Shown piece after piece: positions 35,197 through 44,262 of a stretch of DNA of 44,262 bases. The position numbers and the translations under genes were made by a program. The stretch spans positions 1 through 44,262 of the forward strand of contig JAKPCT010000244.1 of NCBI GenBank assembly GCA_029553165.1, read 5' to 3'. The stretch comes from Bacillota bacterium (lineage in GTDB: Bacteria > Bacillota > UBA4882 > UBA8346). Within the stretch, counting starts at the first letter, position 1; the number at the start of each line of letters is the position of its first letter. The notes under the pieces were generated by a model. It worked only from the letters and a program-made list of their open reading frames with translations, had not been told where the DNA came from and searched no databases.

Positions 35197-35802
35197 ATGA
35201 GTGATTTGCAGGCTTTGACCGACAGTATTCTAAGTAAAGCACAGAATGAGGCTGAAGAGATTATTGCATCTGCTCAAAAGGAAGCTGACCGGATCATCAG
35301 TGAAGCTAAGGCGAAAGCCGAGATTCGTCGGGGTAAAATAATTGACGAATATAAGAAAAAGGCCGAAGAACTTGAACGCAGGGTTAAGACTGAAGTTGAA
35401 ATTGAAAGTAAAAAAAGAAGACTGGAGACTAAATACCAACTGATTGAGATGGTATTTACTCAAGTATTAGCAGGTTTAAAGAAACTTCCAGCAGAAAAGC
35501 GCATTAAATTTTTAGCAAACAAATTAGCTCAAGCTGGAATGAATGGCGGGGGCGAAGTTAAAGGCGCGGGTTCACCCACTGAATGGAATACCATTGTTAA
35601 GACAGCCAATGAGCTTATTGCCAAGGCTGGAAGCAAGTCAAAGTTAACGCTCTCTCAAGAACAACCTGATTTTGAGGGTGGTTTCCTGTTGACCGGACCA
35701 GGTTATGTGATCAATGGTTCGTTTGAAGCTTTGATTGCTGAAATTAAAGAAGTATCAATACCGCAGATAGCTGAGATCCTGTTTGCTGAAGAGAAGGGGT
35801 GA
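35197..35802 (+). CDS. ntpE: V/A-type ATPase subunit E
   Basis: 201 residues: an N-terminal coiled coil (about 1-85) with many Ala, Glu and Lys and a C-terminal globular part ending in a GGFLLTGPGYVINGSFEALI segment typical of subunit E. It is the peripheral-stalk partner of the G/H subunit and caps the catalytic head. AAAAGGAG before ATG 35197. Its stop lies 4 bases before the GTG start of subunit C. Confidence 0.92.
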   Translation: MSDLQALTDSILSKAQNEAEEIIASAQKEADRIISEAKAKAEIRRGKIIDEYKKKAEELERRVKTEVEIESKKRRLETKYQLIEMVFTQVLAGLKKLPAEKRIKFLANKLAQAGMNGGGEVKGAGSPTEWNTIVKTANELIAKAGSKSKLTLSQEQPDFEGGFLLTGPGYVINGSFEALIAEIKEVSIPQIAEILFAEEKG

Positions 35803-35806
35803 AGCC

Positions 35807-36790
35807 GTGCGGGAACGTAATTTTGCATATGCAGTAGGCCGTATCAGGTCGTTGGAAAATAAGTTGTTGGACAATTCACAGCTGGAGAGGTTAATCAATA
35901 CTACCACTGTTGAGGAGTTATTTACCCAATTGGGTGAGACCGAATATGCGACTGCATTGGGAAATATTGCTAATCCACAACAATTTGAGTCCGCGCTTAA
36001 TGCTGAATTAGAACGTATCATTAGGTTGGTCTTAGAATTAGGTGAAAATGCGCCTGAGTTGAGATGGTTAGCAAATCGGTATGATATTCAAAATTTAAAA
36101 TTAATTTTAAAATCAGAAGATGTACAACCGGAACAACTATCAAAATTAGGGGTATGGCAACCGGAGTGGTTGTTAGCGGTGCTTCAAAGTGAAGATCTGG
36201 CGGATCTTCCTGAACAGTTCCGTGAAGCGATCAGCGAGGCCCGCTCAAGTTACGAAGTGACTAAAGATATTCAAGAGATTGACCGGATCTTGGATAATGC
36301 CTGGTTTCAGTTTGGGTACACGATTTTAAAAGAAGAATTTTCACCTTTGTTGTTGCAATGGTGGACAGCTTTAGTTGATTTAACCAACCTGCGGAGTTTT
36401 ATTCGCTTAAGAATTATTGGTTTACCATATTCAGAGTTTGAGCGCTTTTTTATTGCTAATGGCAATTTAAAATTGGATGACTTTAAGGGCTTATGGGAAC
36501 AACCGAATGAGAAAGTGGCGGTCTGGATTGATAATACGAAATATAGCCGCATCTTAACTGAGACTCCTTCGCCTTTGAATTCACTAACCAGTTTAGAAAA
36601 GGCAATTGACAATTATTTGTTAGAACTGATCATGCCGGCTAAGTCAATTCCTTTAGGGATTGAGGCATTGGCAGGATATTTGCTGGCTAAAGAAAATGAA
36701 GTTAAGTTACTGCGAATTATTGTGATTGGTAAAATCAACCAGGTTTCTAATCTGGAAATAAAGGAGCGTTTGCGTCGTGCCTACGCATAA
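35807..36790 (+). CDS. ntpC: V/A-type ATPase subunit C (d)
   Basis: About 327 residues, mostly helical. FAYAVGRIRSLENKLLD near the start and RWLANRYDIQNLKLIL in the middle are typical of subunit C (d), which connects the central shaft to the K ring. The frame is open from TTG 35783, but AAGGGGTGA just upstream selects GTG 35807. The end overlaps the start of subunit F by 14 bases, pointing to coupled translation. Confidence 0.92.
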   Translation: MRERNFAYAVGRIRSLENKLLDNSQLERLINTTTVEELFTQLGETEYATALGNIANPQQFESALNAELERIIRLVLELGENAPELRWLANRYDIQNLKLILKSEDVQPEQLSKLGVWQPEWLLAVLQSEDLADLPEQFREAISEARSSYEVTKDIQEIDRILDNAWFQFGYTILKEEFSPLLLQWWTALVDLTNLRSFIRLRIIGLPYSEFERFFIANGNLKLDDFKGLWEQPNEKVAVWIDNTKYSRILTETPSPLNSLTSLEKAIDNYLLELIMPAKSIPLGIEALAGYLLAKENEVKLLRIIVIGKINQVSNLEIKERLRRAYA

Positions 36791-37112
36791 AATTGCTGCG
36801 ATTGGAGAAGAAGATCTGATTCTGGGGTTTAAGGCGTTGGGGATTGAGATTTATCCAGTAAATACGCCAGAAGCCTTGGCAAGTACTCTGGAACGGCTGG
36901 TTGCGAGTGATGAATATGGAATTATCTTCGTATCAGAGTCAATGGCCGATAAAGCAGAGAAATTAATTATGGAATATAGTGCTTTACCGCTTCCCAGTGT
37001 GGTATTTATCCCTGGAAGCGAAGGCAGTAAAGGTTTTGCGATGCAAAGAATCCGGCGGATTGTTGAAAAAGCGGTTGGCGCAGACATCTTGGCAGGAAAA
37101 GAGGTTGAATAA
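36777..37112 (+). CDS. V/A-type ATPase subunit F
   Basis: 111 residues. [20 protein letters not shown], then [13 protein letters not shown], and PSVVFIPG are the family blocks. It binds the central shaft subunit D. In Enterococcus the same subunit is called NtpG. The start is GTG 36777 inside the end of subunit C, with AAGGAG at 36761-36766. The stop TAA and the next ATG share one base. Confidence 0.92.
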   Translation: MPTHKIAAIGEEDLILGFKALGIEIYPVNTPEALASTLERLVASDEYGIIFVSESMADKAEKLIMEYSALPLPSVVFIPGSEGSKGFAMQRIRRIVEKAVGADILAGKEVE

Positions 37113-38866
37113 TGGCTGAAGGTAGAATAATCAAAGTTTCCGGACCATTGGTTGTTGCTGAAGGAATGTCCCAAGCAAAGATGTATGAGGTGGTCCGGGT
37201 TAGTGACAAACGACTGATTGGAGAAATCATTGAGTTACGTGGTGATAAAGCGTCGATTCAGGTTTATGAGGAGACTACCGGGTTAGGACCGGGTGAACCG
37301 GTGTACCTGACCGGAGCGCCTTTGAGTGTTGAACTCGGACCGGGGTTGATTGAGGCGATTTATGACGGGATCCAACGCCCGCTTGATGTACTGGTTGCCA
37401 AAGTAGGTGACCGGATTACCCGTGGTGTTGAAGCATTTTCATTGGACCGCGAAAAGAAATGGTCATTTGTACCGGTAGTTGAACGGGGAGCGCTGGTCCA
37501 AGAAGGTGATATTATTGGTACCGTTCAGGAGACCGTTGTTGTCAATCATAAGATTATGATTCCTCCGGGGATCAATGGTAAATTAGTTGAGATTAAAGCT
37601 GGCGACTTTACAGTAACTGATGTTGTCGCCAAAGTTGAGACTGCCACTGGCGTTAAAGAAATAACCATGATGCAAAAATGGCCGGTCCGTAAAGGACGTC
37701 CTTATAAAGAAAAACTGTCACCAACACAATTGATGTCGACCGGTCAACGGGTAATTGACACCTTTTTCCCGGTATCCAAAGGCGGAACTGCCTGTATTCC
37801 TGGCCCGTTTGGCAGTGGTAAAACGGTAGTTCAACACCAATTAGCGAAGTGGGCTGATGCCGATATTATTGTCTATGTAGGTTGTGGCGAACGTGGTAAT
37901 GAGATGACTGATGTTTTGATGGAGTTTCCGGAATTACACGATCCGCGTACCGGTGAAACCCTGATGAAGCGAACCGTTTTAGTAGCTAATACTTCGGATA
38001 TGCCGGTTGCTGCCCGGGAAGCGTCGATCTATACCGGAATAACCATTGCCGAATATTTCCGGGATATGGGTTATTCAGTGGCAATTATGGCGGATTCTTC
38101 ATCACGTTGGGCTGAAGCATTACGCGAAATCTCCGGACGTCTGGAAGAGATGCCAGGTGAGGAAGGTTATCCAGCATATTTAGGGACCCGTTTGGCTGAC
38201 TTTTACGAACGTGCCGGCCGGGTGATCGCATTAGGCAGTGATAACCGTGAAGGGGCCTTGACTGCTGTCGGGGCTGTTTCCCCTCCGGGTGGAGACCTTT
38301 CGGAACCGGTTACTCAGGCGACTTTACGGATTGTTAAAGTTTTCTGGGGCTTAGATGCTTCTTTGGCTTATCGGCGTCATTTTCCGGCGATTAACTGGCT
38401 GACAAGTTATTCGTTATATACCGAACGGCTTAGCGAATACTTTGCCGAAGCTGTGACCCCAGAGTTTAATAAATTACGGATTGAATGCATGCGTTTCTTG
38501 CAAGAAGAAGCAGAATTAGAAGAGATCGTCCGTTTGGTTGGTGTTGATGCACTGTCACCCAAAGACCAACTGACTATGGAGACTGCACGCTCGATCCGTG
38601 AAGACTACTTGCATCAAAATGCATTTCATGAGGTTGATACCTATACTTCATTGCAGAAACAGTATTTAATGATGAAAGCAATCATCAAGTTTGATGAAGT
38701 TGCCCGTTTACAGATGGAACAAGGAATCTCAATCAAGAAGATCCTGGCTGATCCACTCCGGGAGCAGATTGCGAGGATTAAATATTTAGCGGAAACCGAC
38801 CTTGCCAAGATTGAAGCATTGCTTAAGGAGATTGCCGCAAGGGTCCCAGACGGAGTGGAGGTGTAA
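37112..38866 (+). CDS. ntpA: V/A-type ATPase catalytic subunit A
   Basis: 584 residues. The P-loop GPFGSGKT is at 231-238, followed by the [13 protein letters not shown] segment with the catalytic Glu, and the [27 protein letters not shown] region. The long insertion before the P-loop (the non-homologous region) is present, which separates it from F-type beta. No intein is present. ATP hydrolysis or synthesis occurs at its interface with B. Confidence 0.97.
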   Translation: MAEGRIIKVSGPLVVAEGMSQAKMYEVVRVSDKRLIGEIIELRGDKASIQVYEETTGLGPGEPVYLTGAPLSVELGPGLIEAIYDGIQRPLDVLVAKVGDRITRGVEAFSLDREKKWSFVPVVERGALVQEGDIIGTVQETVVVNHKIMIPPGINGKLVEIKAGDFTVTDVVAKVETATGVKEITMMQKWPVRKGRPYKEKLSPTQLMSTGQRVIDTFFPVSKGGTACIPGPFGSGKTVVQHQLAKWADADIIVYVGCGERGNEMTDVLMEFPELHDPRTGETLMKRTVLVANTSDMPVAAREASIYTGITIAEYFRDMGYSVAIMADSSSRWAEALREISGRLEEMPGEEGYPAYLGTRLADFYERAGRVIALGSDNREGALTAVGAVSPPGGDLSEPVTQATLRIVKVFWGLDASLAYRRHFPAINWLTSYSLYTERLSEYFAEAVTPEFNKLRIECMRFLQEEAELEEIVRLVGVDALSPKDQLTMETARSIREDYLHQNAFHEVDTYTSLQKQYLMMKAIIKFDEVARLQMEQGISIKKILADPLREQIARIKYLAETDLAKIEALLKEIAARVPDGVEV

Positions 38867-38868
38867 TA

Positions 38869-40257
38869 ATGATTAAAGAGTATCAAACAGTAAAAGAAGT
38901 TGTTGGACCATTAATGCTGGTTGACCAGGTTACTGATGTTAAATACGGAGAATTAGTGGAGATCTCAATCGGTGAAGGCGAGACCAGACGTGGTCAGGTA
39001 TTGGAAGCTAACGGGAATCAAGCTTTAGTTCAGCTCTTTGAAGGCTCTACCGGAATCAATCTTAAAGAGAGTAAAGTACGATTTTTAGGTAAAAGTATTG
39101 AGCTTGGTGTTTCACCTGATATTCTTGGTCGCGTCTTTGACGGGTTGGGACGCCCCCGTGATAAAGGAGCGCCAATAATTCCCGAAAAAAGTCTGGATAT
39201 TAACGGAGCGCCATTAAATCCATTTGCGCGGGATTATCCATCAGAGTTTATTCAGACGGGAATTTCAGCAATTGACGGACTGAACACATTGGTCCGGGGT
39301 CAAAAACTTCCGATCTTCTCTGCTTCAGGTTTACCACACTCACAATTGGCAGCGCAGATTGCCCGTCAGGCAAAAGTATTGGGCGCCAATGAAAAGTTTG
39401 CAGTTGTTTTCGGAGCAATGGGAATCACCTTTGAAGAAGCTGATTACTTTATTAATGACTTCAAGAAGACCGGAGCAATCGAGCGTACCGTGCTCTTTAT
39501 GAATCTAGCAAATGATCCGGCAATTGAACGGATCTCAACGCCGCGGATGGCATTGACTGCGGCTGAATATCTGGCGTATGACTTGGGGATGCATGTTTTA
39601 GTTATCTTAACTGATATGACTAACTATGCTGAGGCCTTACGGGAAATCTCCGCCGCACGGAAAGAGGTTCCTGGCCGTCGGGGTTATCCGGGTTATCTCT
39701 ATACTGACTTAGCCACCATTTATGAACGGGCTGGAAGAGTTAAAGGAAAACCAGGTTCGATTACGCAGATTCCAATTTTATCAATGCCTGAAGATGATAA
39801 AACCCATCCCATTCCTGACTTAACGGGATATATCACCGAAGGTCAGATTATTTTAAGCCGGGAACTTTATCGTAAGGGAGTGTTCCCACCGATTGATGTC
39901 TTACCATCATTATCACGTTTAAAGGATAAGGGTATTGGTAAAGGTAAGACCAGGGAAGACCATGCTGATACCATGAACCAGCTTTTTGCTGCTTATGCCC
40001 GCGGTAAAGAGGCAAAGGATCTTGCTGTTATCCTTGGTGAGGCAGCACTCTCTGATTTAGATAAGAAGTTTGCTAAGTTCGCCGATCAATTTGAAAAACG
40101 TTATGTCAGTCAAGGTGAAAATGAGGATCGTTCGATTACCGAAACGCTTCAAATTGGATGGGAACTGTTGTCAATTATTCCGCGCGGGGAATTAAAGCGG
40201 ATTAGGGATGAATATTTAGATAAATATTTACCAAAACAAACAGAAACAAATAATTAA
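38869..40257 (+). CDS. ntpB: V/A-type ATPase regulatory subunit B
   Basis: 462 residues, the non-catalytic partner of A in the hexamer. The P-loop is replaced ([15 protein letters not shown]), as usual for [31 protein letters not shown] and [13 protein letters not shown] are conserved blocks. GGAGGTG at the end of subunit A serves ATG 38869. Confidence 0.97.
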   Translation: MIKEYQTVKEVVGPLMLVDQVTDVKYGELVEISIGEGETRRGQVLEANGNQALVQLFEGSTGINLKESKVRFLGKSIELGVSPDILGRVFDGLGRPRDKGAPIIPEKSLDINGAPLNPFARDYPSEFIQTGISAIDGLNTLVRGQKLPIFSASGLPHSQLAAQIARQAKVLGANEKFAVVFGAMGITFEEADYFINDFKKTGAIERTVLFMNLANDPAIERISTPRMALTAAEYLAYDLGMHVLVILTDMTNYAEALREISAARKEVPGRRGYPGYLYTDLATIYERAGRVKGKPGSITQIPILSMPEDDKTHPIPDLTGYITEGQIILSRELYRKGVFPPIDVLPSLSRLKDKGIGKGKTREDHADTMNQLFAAYARGKEAKDLAVILGEAALSDLDKKFAKFADQFEKRYVSQGENEDRSITETLQIGWELLSIIPRGELKRIRDEYLDKYLPKQTETNN

Positions 40258-40286
40258 AATTCAAAACTTAGCAGGGGAGATGCCGG

Positions 40287-40928
40287 ATGGAAATACGGGT
40301 TAACCCAACCAGAATGGAACTGTTGCGGTTGAAGAAACGCCTTCGGGTAGCCATTCGCGGTCATAAACTTCTCAAAGATAAATTTGATGAATTGATGAAG
40401 AGCTTTATGAAACTGGTGGAAGAAAACCGGCGCTTAAGGCAGGAAGTAGAATCGCATTTATCAGGATCAATGCAGGGATTTATGATGGCTCGTGCAATAA
40501 TGTCGAAGGATGCTTTGGAGAATGCGATCTTTTTTCCAAAAGTTAAAGCTGAGATTACAGCGAAAGTTAAACACACGATGAGTATTGAAGTACCGGTCTT
40601 TAACCTTCAAGAGCAGGATGTTACCGGAGCGATTTATCCTTACGGTTTTGCGCAAACTTCCGGTGAACTTGATCAGGCGATCCGCAGTTTATCAGATAGT
40701 CTCAAAAGTTTAATTGAGCTGGCACAGGTTGAAAAGACAGTGGAGTTGCTGGCGGCTGAGATTGAAAAGACCAGACGCCGGGTTAATGCTTTAGAGTATG
40801 TAATGATACCTCAGCTGAAGGCAACGATTAAGTATATTTCAATGAAATTAGATGAAAATGAACGCAGCAACCTAGCCCGACTGATGAAGATCAAGGATAT
40901 TGTCCGTTCGGCGGAATGGTCAGGGTGA
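40287..40928 (+). CDS. ntpD: V/A-type ATPase central shaft subunit D
   Basis: 213 residues, an antiparallel coiled coil. The start EIRVNPTRMELLRLKKRL and the C-terminal RRVNALEYVMIPQL block are the signatures of subunit D, which rotates inside the A3B3 head. Last gene of the operon; GGGGAG before ATG 40287. I see no clear terminator before the next gene at 41011. Confidence 0.95.
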   Translation: MEIRVNPTRMELLRLKKRLRVAIRGHKLLKDKFDELMKSFMKLVEENRRLRQEVESHLSGSMQGFMMARAIMSKDALENAIFFPKVKAEITAKVKHTMSIEVPVFNLQEQDVTGAIYPYGFAQTSGELDQAIRSLSDSLKSLIELAQVEKTVELLAAEIEKTRRRVNALEYVMIPQLKATIKYISMKLDENERSNLARLMKIKDIVRSAEWSG

Positions 40929-41010
40929 CATTTGGACATAAATTCTTAAAAGTTAGGTTAATCTATGTTAAAATACTAAATAGATAAGAAATAAAGAAAG
41001 AGGTAATCAA

Positions 41011-41229
41011 ATGAAAGAAAAAGTATCAGAGCTCATTGAGCAGGTAAGGCCATCATTACAGGCTGATGGCGGTGATGTTGAATTAGTGGATGTTGTTGAT
41101 GGAGTAGTTAAAGTGAAACTGAAAGGAGCCTGTTCCGGTTGTCCGATGTCAACGATGACCGTCAAAAACGGGATTGAACGTTTCATTAAACAACATGTTC
41201 CGGAAATTAAAAGTGTTGAACAGGTTTAA
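41011..41229 (+). CDS. nfu: NifU-like (Nfu) iron-sulfur scaffold protein
   Basis: 72 residues: a stand-alone NifU C-terminal domain. The cluster-binding motif CSGC is C41 and C44 in GACSGCPMSTMT, with the family opening RPSLQADGGDVELVDV. It carries or transfers Fe-S clusters. AAAGAGGT upstream. It is independent of the ATPase operon in function, and a terminator follows. Confidence 0.94.
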   Translation: MKEKVSELIEQVRPSLQADGGDVELVDVVDGVVKVKLKGACSGCPMSTMTVKNGIERFIKQHVPEIKSVEQV

Positions 41230-41235
41230 TAAACC

Positions 41236-41274
41236 AAAAAGGGCTGTTGCAAAGTAAAAGCAACGCCTTTTTTT
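41236..41274 (+). terminator. Terminator after nfu
   Basis: AAAAAGG plus GTTGC (41236-41250) pairs with GCAAC plus CCTTTTTTT (41260-41274), small internal loop, 9-nt apex. Confidence 0.85.
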
Positions 41275-41301
41275 ATCTGTTGATTTTAATTCTTTGAGCG
41301 A

Positions 41302-41336
41302 ATAAAAAAGCTGTTGCCAAGATTTTGCAACAGCTT
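41302..41336 (-). terminator. Terminator for the minus-strand two-repeat gene
   Basis: AAGCTGTTGC (41308-41317) and GCAACAGCTT (41327-41336) form a perfect 10-bp stem. Read on the minus strand it is followed by a T-run (the A-run 41304-41309). Confidence 0.85.
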
Positions 41337-41374
41337 GTATCATAGATATGAGCTAAGAAGTTAAATAATAAACC

Positions 41375-42358
41375 TTATAAAGAGTTTCCTCCGCGACGAT
41401 CATCTGGTTTTTCCTTTTCTTCGTTCTTTTGCTTGTTTATATTTTTTGCTTTAATCAAGGCCTCTAGCACTTTTTTATTAAGCTCCGGATCAGCCATAAG
41501 TTCAGTAATAATTTTTTTTAAGGAATCGTTTTGATTCGCTAATTTTGTATTTACTTCCTTTACCTGATGCAATTCTTTAATAGCATCTGTAAGGCTGACA
41601 GAATTACTGTGGTCACTAGGATAAGAAGGATAAATAGATGTAGCAGCAATTTCAAACTTAGGGGTGATTGGCTTTGCAAAATTTGGTTCAAATTCTTCGA
41701 GTAAATGATTAAATTCTTTATTATAAAATTCAATTGCTTTATTTAATTCGCCTGCTTGAGCTTGGATTGGAGTTAATTCAGAACTGATTAATTTGTTTTC
41801 TCCTACTAGATAATGCTCATTATAATCTCCAACAGATCTTTCAATATAAATTGGGAGAAAATATTGATTACCGGATTGATCTTTGAAAAAGGTATTTTTG
41901 TGATAAAAAACTTCTTTTGAATCTAATGTCTCCGAAGGCCTCCCATAAGGACAGAATTTTCCTTCTTTTCCATTAGAAATAATCGCATAGGTACAATAAG
42001 CTATATTTTGTTTATTACTGTGATAATGATGATCATAATAATAATAACAATAATTTTCTTTATTGAGATTTAAGGTATAACTGTCCAGATAATTACTGAA
42101 ATAAAGGTTTTTTTCAAGATACTGGGAGTCGGGAATTTGAGAACTTTTAAAGACAATACCTGCAATTCTTTGATTAACGGAATCATTTATTAAAAGCGCA
42201 TATTTATCATTATCAAGCGATACTGATTTAAAATCGAGTATATAATTTTCGTTTTCTATTTTATATATACCAACAATTTTTCCCTGGTTGAGAGCTTGAT
42301 TAACTTCAGCTTGGATTGTCTCTGCTAATCGAAGTTCTTGTTCGTAAATTTCATTCAA
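41375..42358 (-). CDS. Second repeat of an unknown two-repeat protein
   Basis: 327 residues as an isolated ORF; I recognise no family. Order: a helix (NEIYEQELRLAETIQAEVNQ), a beta-rich domain with FKSSQIPDSQYLEKN and CPYGRPSET and a Tyr/His-rich stretch, a helical segment ELNKAIEFYNKEFNHLLEEF, a Pro-rich linker with IYPSYPSDHSNS, a coiled coil, and a charged Lys/Glu tail. Every block but the coiled coil and tail recurs in 42582-43181 and its shifted extension. The TTG at 42358 has no ribosome site and its frame is open upstream to about 42600, so this is probably the second half of one frameshifted gene. AT-rich compared with its neighbours. Confidence 0.6.
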   Translation of the reverse strand: MNEIYEQELRLAETIQAEVNQALNQGKIVGIYKIENENYILDFKSVSLDNDKYALLINDSVNQRIAGIVFKSSQIPDSQYLEKNLYFSNYLDSYTLNLNKENYCYYYYDHHYHSNKQNIAYCTYAIISNGKEGKFCPYGRPSETLDSKEVFYHKNTFFKDQSGNQYFLPIYIERSVGDYNEHYLVGENKLISSELTPIQAQAGELNKAIEFYNKEFNHLLEEFEPNFAKPITPKFEIAATSIYPSYPSDHSNSVSLTDAIKELHQVKEVNTKLANQNDSLKKIITELMADPELNKKVLEALIKAKNINKQKNEEKEKPDDRRGGNSL

Positions 42359-42602
42359 ATTTAAAAATTCTTGGGTTGTTTTTAAGATATCATTTTGTTT
42401 CTCTATATTAGGATCTGTAAGGCTGTAATTACCGAGAACGCTAGGATAACAGGGATAGATAGTTGGAATAGGGGCTTCTGTTTTAATCTCCCGGGGAATT
42501 GGTTTATCGAAATCATTAATATTAAGGTTTTTAAATAATTTCTCAAATTCTTTTTCATAAGATTTAACTAGTTTGTTTAAATCATCCTCTTGAGATAATG
42601 GT
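42359..42602 (-). other. Shifted-frame linker joining the two repeats; frameshift near 42582-42602
   Basis: The minus-strand frame of the downstream ORF stays open from 42358 up to a TAA near 42605. It encodes SQEDDLNKLVKSYEKEF, then KPIPREIKTEAPIPTIYPCYPS, then SLTDPNIEKQNDIL. These match ELNKAIEFYNKEF, KPITPKFEIAATSIYPSYPS and SLTDAIKEL of the second repeat. So this is the coding linker of the first repeat, out of frame with 42582-43181. A +1 shift just before or at GGA-TGA (42587-42582) would join them. Confidence 0.75.
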
Positions 42603-43181
42603 TAATCCATCATCTATGAAGTTTTCTGTGTTTGATCCAATTACCTCACTTCTATCAACTATTTCCCAATAACCATTCCGAAGAAATTTATTACCGGATT
42701 GATCCGTAACAAGAATGTTGGCAGCATATATTAGTTTTATATCATTATCAACAGTTGATGTTTCAAAAGGCCTACCAAAAGGAGAGAAAAATTCTGGTTG
42801 TCCGTTGTTATTAATTCGATAATTCCAACTATAAATTTCTTCTTCATAAAATTTATGATAAGAACAGTAGCAACTAATATCACTATTGATAAAGTTGAGT
42901 GTACTTGTTTGGATAATGTTATTTTTAAGAAAGGATTCGTCTGGAATTTGAGTACTTGAAAAGATATAAACTTCAATATGTGTATTATCTGGATCGTCTA
43001 CCTGAAGTGCATATGTATCATTACCAAGTAATACTGATTGATACATCAAGCCATCTTCTTCTTTTGTAGCAATAGTTTTTCCATCTTTGATAGCTTGATT
43101 AACCATTTTTTCAATTCTTTTTGCTAAATTCATTTCCTGTCTATAGATTTCATTTGAATTGTTCAGAGTTGTTATTAACAT
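42582..43181 (-). CDS. First repeat of the two-repeat unknown protein (ends at frameshift)
   Basis: 199 residues. NEIYRQEMNLAKRIEKMVNQ, then GNDTYALQVDDP, FSSTQIPDESFLKNN, SPFGRPFET and VTDQSGNKFL align block by block with the second repeat at 41375-42358. I recognise no known family; no signal peptide or membrane helix is visible. AAGAGGAG upstream on the minus strand supports ATG 43181, not the longer frame to 43256. It stops at TGA 42584-42582 inside what should be the helical region; the rest continues in the +1 frame. Confidence 0.65.
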   Translation of the reverse strand: MLITTLNNSNEIYRQEMNLAKRIEKMVNQAIKDGKTIATKEEDGLMYQSVLLGNDTYALQVDDPDNTHIEVYIFSSTQIPDESFLKNNIIQTSTLNFINSDISCYCSYHKFYEEEIYSWNYRINNNGQPEFFSPFGRPFETSTVDNDIKLIYAANILVTDQSGNKFLRNGYWEIVDRSEVIGSNTENFIDDGLTIISRG

Positions 43182-43326
43182 CCTAATTAATCTCCTCTTA
43201 TTCGATATATTGCTAGTTATTTTAACACAACCAATTTTTAATGGCAATATCTTCAAATGAGAAACAGTAAGAGTGATGTTGGAACATTTTAAGCGATACT
43301 TACGTCTAACCTTTGAGGTGGATTCG

Positions 43327-43902
43327 ATGAAGAAGAATTATTCAGTCAGGATCATTTTAGCCCTGCTCGTGGTTTTATTAGCATCAATACCGGTTTTTTC
43401 AAGCGACAGTAATGCGGTGATTGATTCATTTTGGCTAGCTTTGCGCAATGATAGTGTTGATCAATTACGACAAATCATCGCACCCAACGGGCTTCTTTTA
43501 GTTCGGAGTCATAATAATAACCGCGATCAAGATTTGCTTTTTCGAGCAACTTCAATTCCTGTAGATCTTCAAATTCCTGCTCCCAATGGACTGGCCTTTG
43601 ATTTGAAGTATTTGTTTGGAGGGTTTGTTAGGGGTCGATCCTTGAACTATTTGAAGGAACGAATCTCTGGCCTTCATTTAAACGAGAGTTCAATTCAGAG
43701 TATCCGTTCCTTTGCACAAAAGGTCATGGAGTTTACCAGTAACCGGGTTCGCAGTTATACACCGACGGTAGTTGATATGGATGGACAGTATATGATCCTG
43801 ACTGAAGCGGAAGCGAACGGTGAAATGATGACCGGTTCAATGGCGGTATTTGTAAACCATAGTGGAAATTATTATCTCCGCTTGATTATTGATTTGAGAT
43901 AA
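43327..43902 (+). CDS. Secreted protein of unknown function
   Basis: 191 residues. A signal peptide (MKKNYSVR, then a Leu/Val-rich core, likely cleaved near VFSS) precedes a soluble domain. The part just after it (NAVIDSFWLALRNDSVDQLRQII) resembles the opening helix of NTF2-like or lipoprotein domains, but I cannot assign a family. GAGGTGG at about 43316 selects ATG 43327 over 43273. It converges on the DUF2007 gene with 4 bases between the stops. Confidence 0.7.
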   Translation: MKKNYSVRIILALLVVLLASIPVFSSDSNAVIDSFWLALRNDSVDQLRQIIAPNGLLLVRSHNNNRDQDLLFRATSIPVDLQIPAPNGLAFDLKYLFGGFVRGRSLNYLKERISGLHLNESSIQSIRSFAQKVMEFTSNRVRSYTPTVVDMDGQYMILTEAEANGEMMTGSMAVFVNHSGNYYLRLIIDLR

Positions 43903-43906
43903 AGTT

Positions 43907-44251
43907 TCAATTATTTTCCAGGTTTTCATCCGGAACAGGATCAAATAATACATCGTCGCTGTCTGTTGTAGTTTCAGAAAGCTTCTTGATTAATTGAATC
44001 GCAAAATCTGCTTGATCTTTTTTGACCATTATTCGAGCTGGAATGGCGCCGTACAGTTGGCTCAAGTTTTCATCTTGAATATAATAAGTGAGTGCTTCAT
44101 TATCAAATATGGACTTAATTAGAGCTATTTCTGCTTGATTATAGGTTGAGAAGATATTGATAAATGGTTCTGCTTTATTTGACTCTGATGAATTCTTTGA
44201 GAAGTGTAATTTTTGGGTGTTCAACTTAAGATTTTTCTTAAAACGCAGCAT
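43907..44251 (-). CDS. DUF2007 domain protein
   Basis: 114 residues. After an N-terminal basic stretch, FINIFSTYNQAEIALIKSIFDNEALTYYIQDE (in part) and the following IPARIMVKKDQADFAIQLIK form the ferredoxin-like DUF2007 domain, called a putative signal-transducing domain; no experimental role is known to me. A short acidic tail follows. AGGAG 7 bases upstream of ATG 44251 on the minus strand, at the very edge of the window. Confidence 0.82.
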   Translation of the reverse strand: MLRFKKNLKLNTQKLHFSKNSSESNKAEPFINIFSTYNQAEIALIKSIFDNEALTYYIQDENLSQLYGAIPARIMVKKDQADFAIQLIKKLSETTTDSDDVLFDPVPDENLENN

Positions 44252-44262
44252 GATTTACTCCT

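Larger units (their letters stand above)
41375..43181 (-). pseudogene. Probable single gene of two tandem repeats, interrupted by one frameshift
   Basis: Joined across one +1 shift near 42590, the two ORFs and the linker give one protein of about 600 residues: repeat 1 (helix, beta domain, helix, Pro-rich linker), repeat 2 of the same order, and a charged coiled-coil tail. Only the first ORF has a ribosome site, and only the end has a terminator. Mutation, sequencing indel or programmed frameshift are all possible. Confidence 0.65.

Noticed and set aside
37112-38866. Intein in the catalytic A subunit
   Set aside because: The length is normal and the P-loop region is continuous, so no intein is present.

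Overview
The window looks like chromosome from a spore-forming Bacillota (Firmicutes), probably an anaerobe. The evidence is GerW (YtfJ), LonB beside ClpX, a DacF-type carboxypeptidase, the B. subtilis-like pairing of rqcH (yloA) with a Ca2+ P-type ATPase (yloB), Shine-Dalgarno sites of the GGAGG type, many TTG/GTG starts, and a full V/A-type ATPase operon. I cannot name the genus. No phage, IS element or CRISPR array is visible.

Layout. 1-2520: CstA-type transporter, then yjdF behind a probable yjdF riboswitch; yjdF carries an in-frame TGA before its usual basic tail. 2690-5590: secreted VanX-like dipeptidase, then a strong promoter, a ZTP (pfl) riboswitch with terminator, a stand-alone AICAR transformylase and a PurO-type IMP cyclohydrolase. 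These last two together do the work of bifunctional PurH. 5630-9050: DUF402 protein, LemA, DUF2207 membrane protein, a tiny zinc-ribbon gene, and an intergenic block packed with hairpins. 9047-14184 (minus strand): M3 peptidase, a membrane-anchored pseudokinase, RqcH. 14328-19477: Ca2+ ATPase, DUF2953, GerW, DacF. 19532-19613: tRNA-Leu(UAG). 19614-25110: structured leader, tig, clpP, clpX, lonB, the protein quality-control block. 25208-27527: patatin-like esterase, BaiN-type flavoprotein, small membrane protein. 27560-29681: leader with terminator, HutP-family protein, chorismate mutase AroH, HisC. 29774-32311: PepF and DUF502. 32429-40928: nine-gene V/A-ATPase operon (G/H, I, K, E, C, F, A, B, D) whose K subunit has the Na+ ligand pattern of Enterococcus NtpK. 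41011-44251: Nfu, an AT-rich two-repeat unknown protein broken by a frameshift, a secreted unknown protein and a DUF2007 protein.

The clearest integrated story is purine control: an RNA that senses ZTP/ZMP (AICAR derivatives) sits directly ahead of the two genes that consume AICAR. The least explained items are the two-repeat gene at 41375-43181, the hairpin block at 8804-8996, and the yjdF stop codon.
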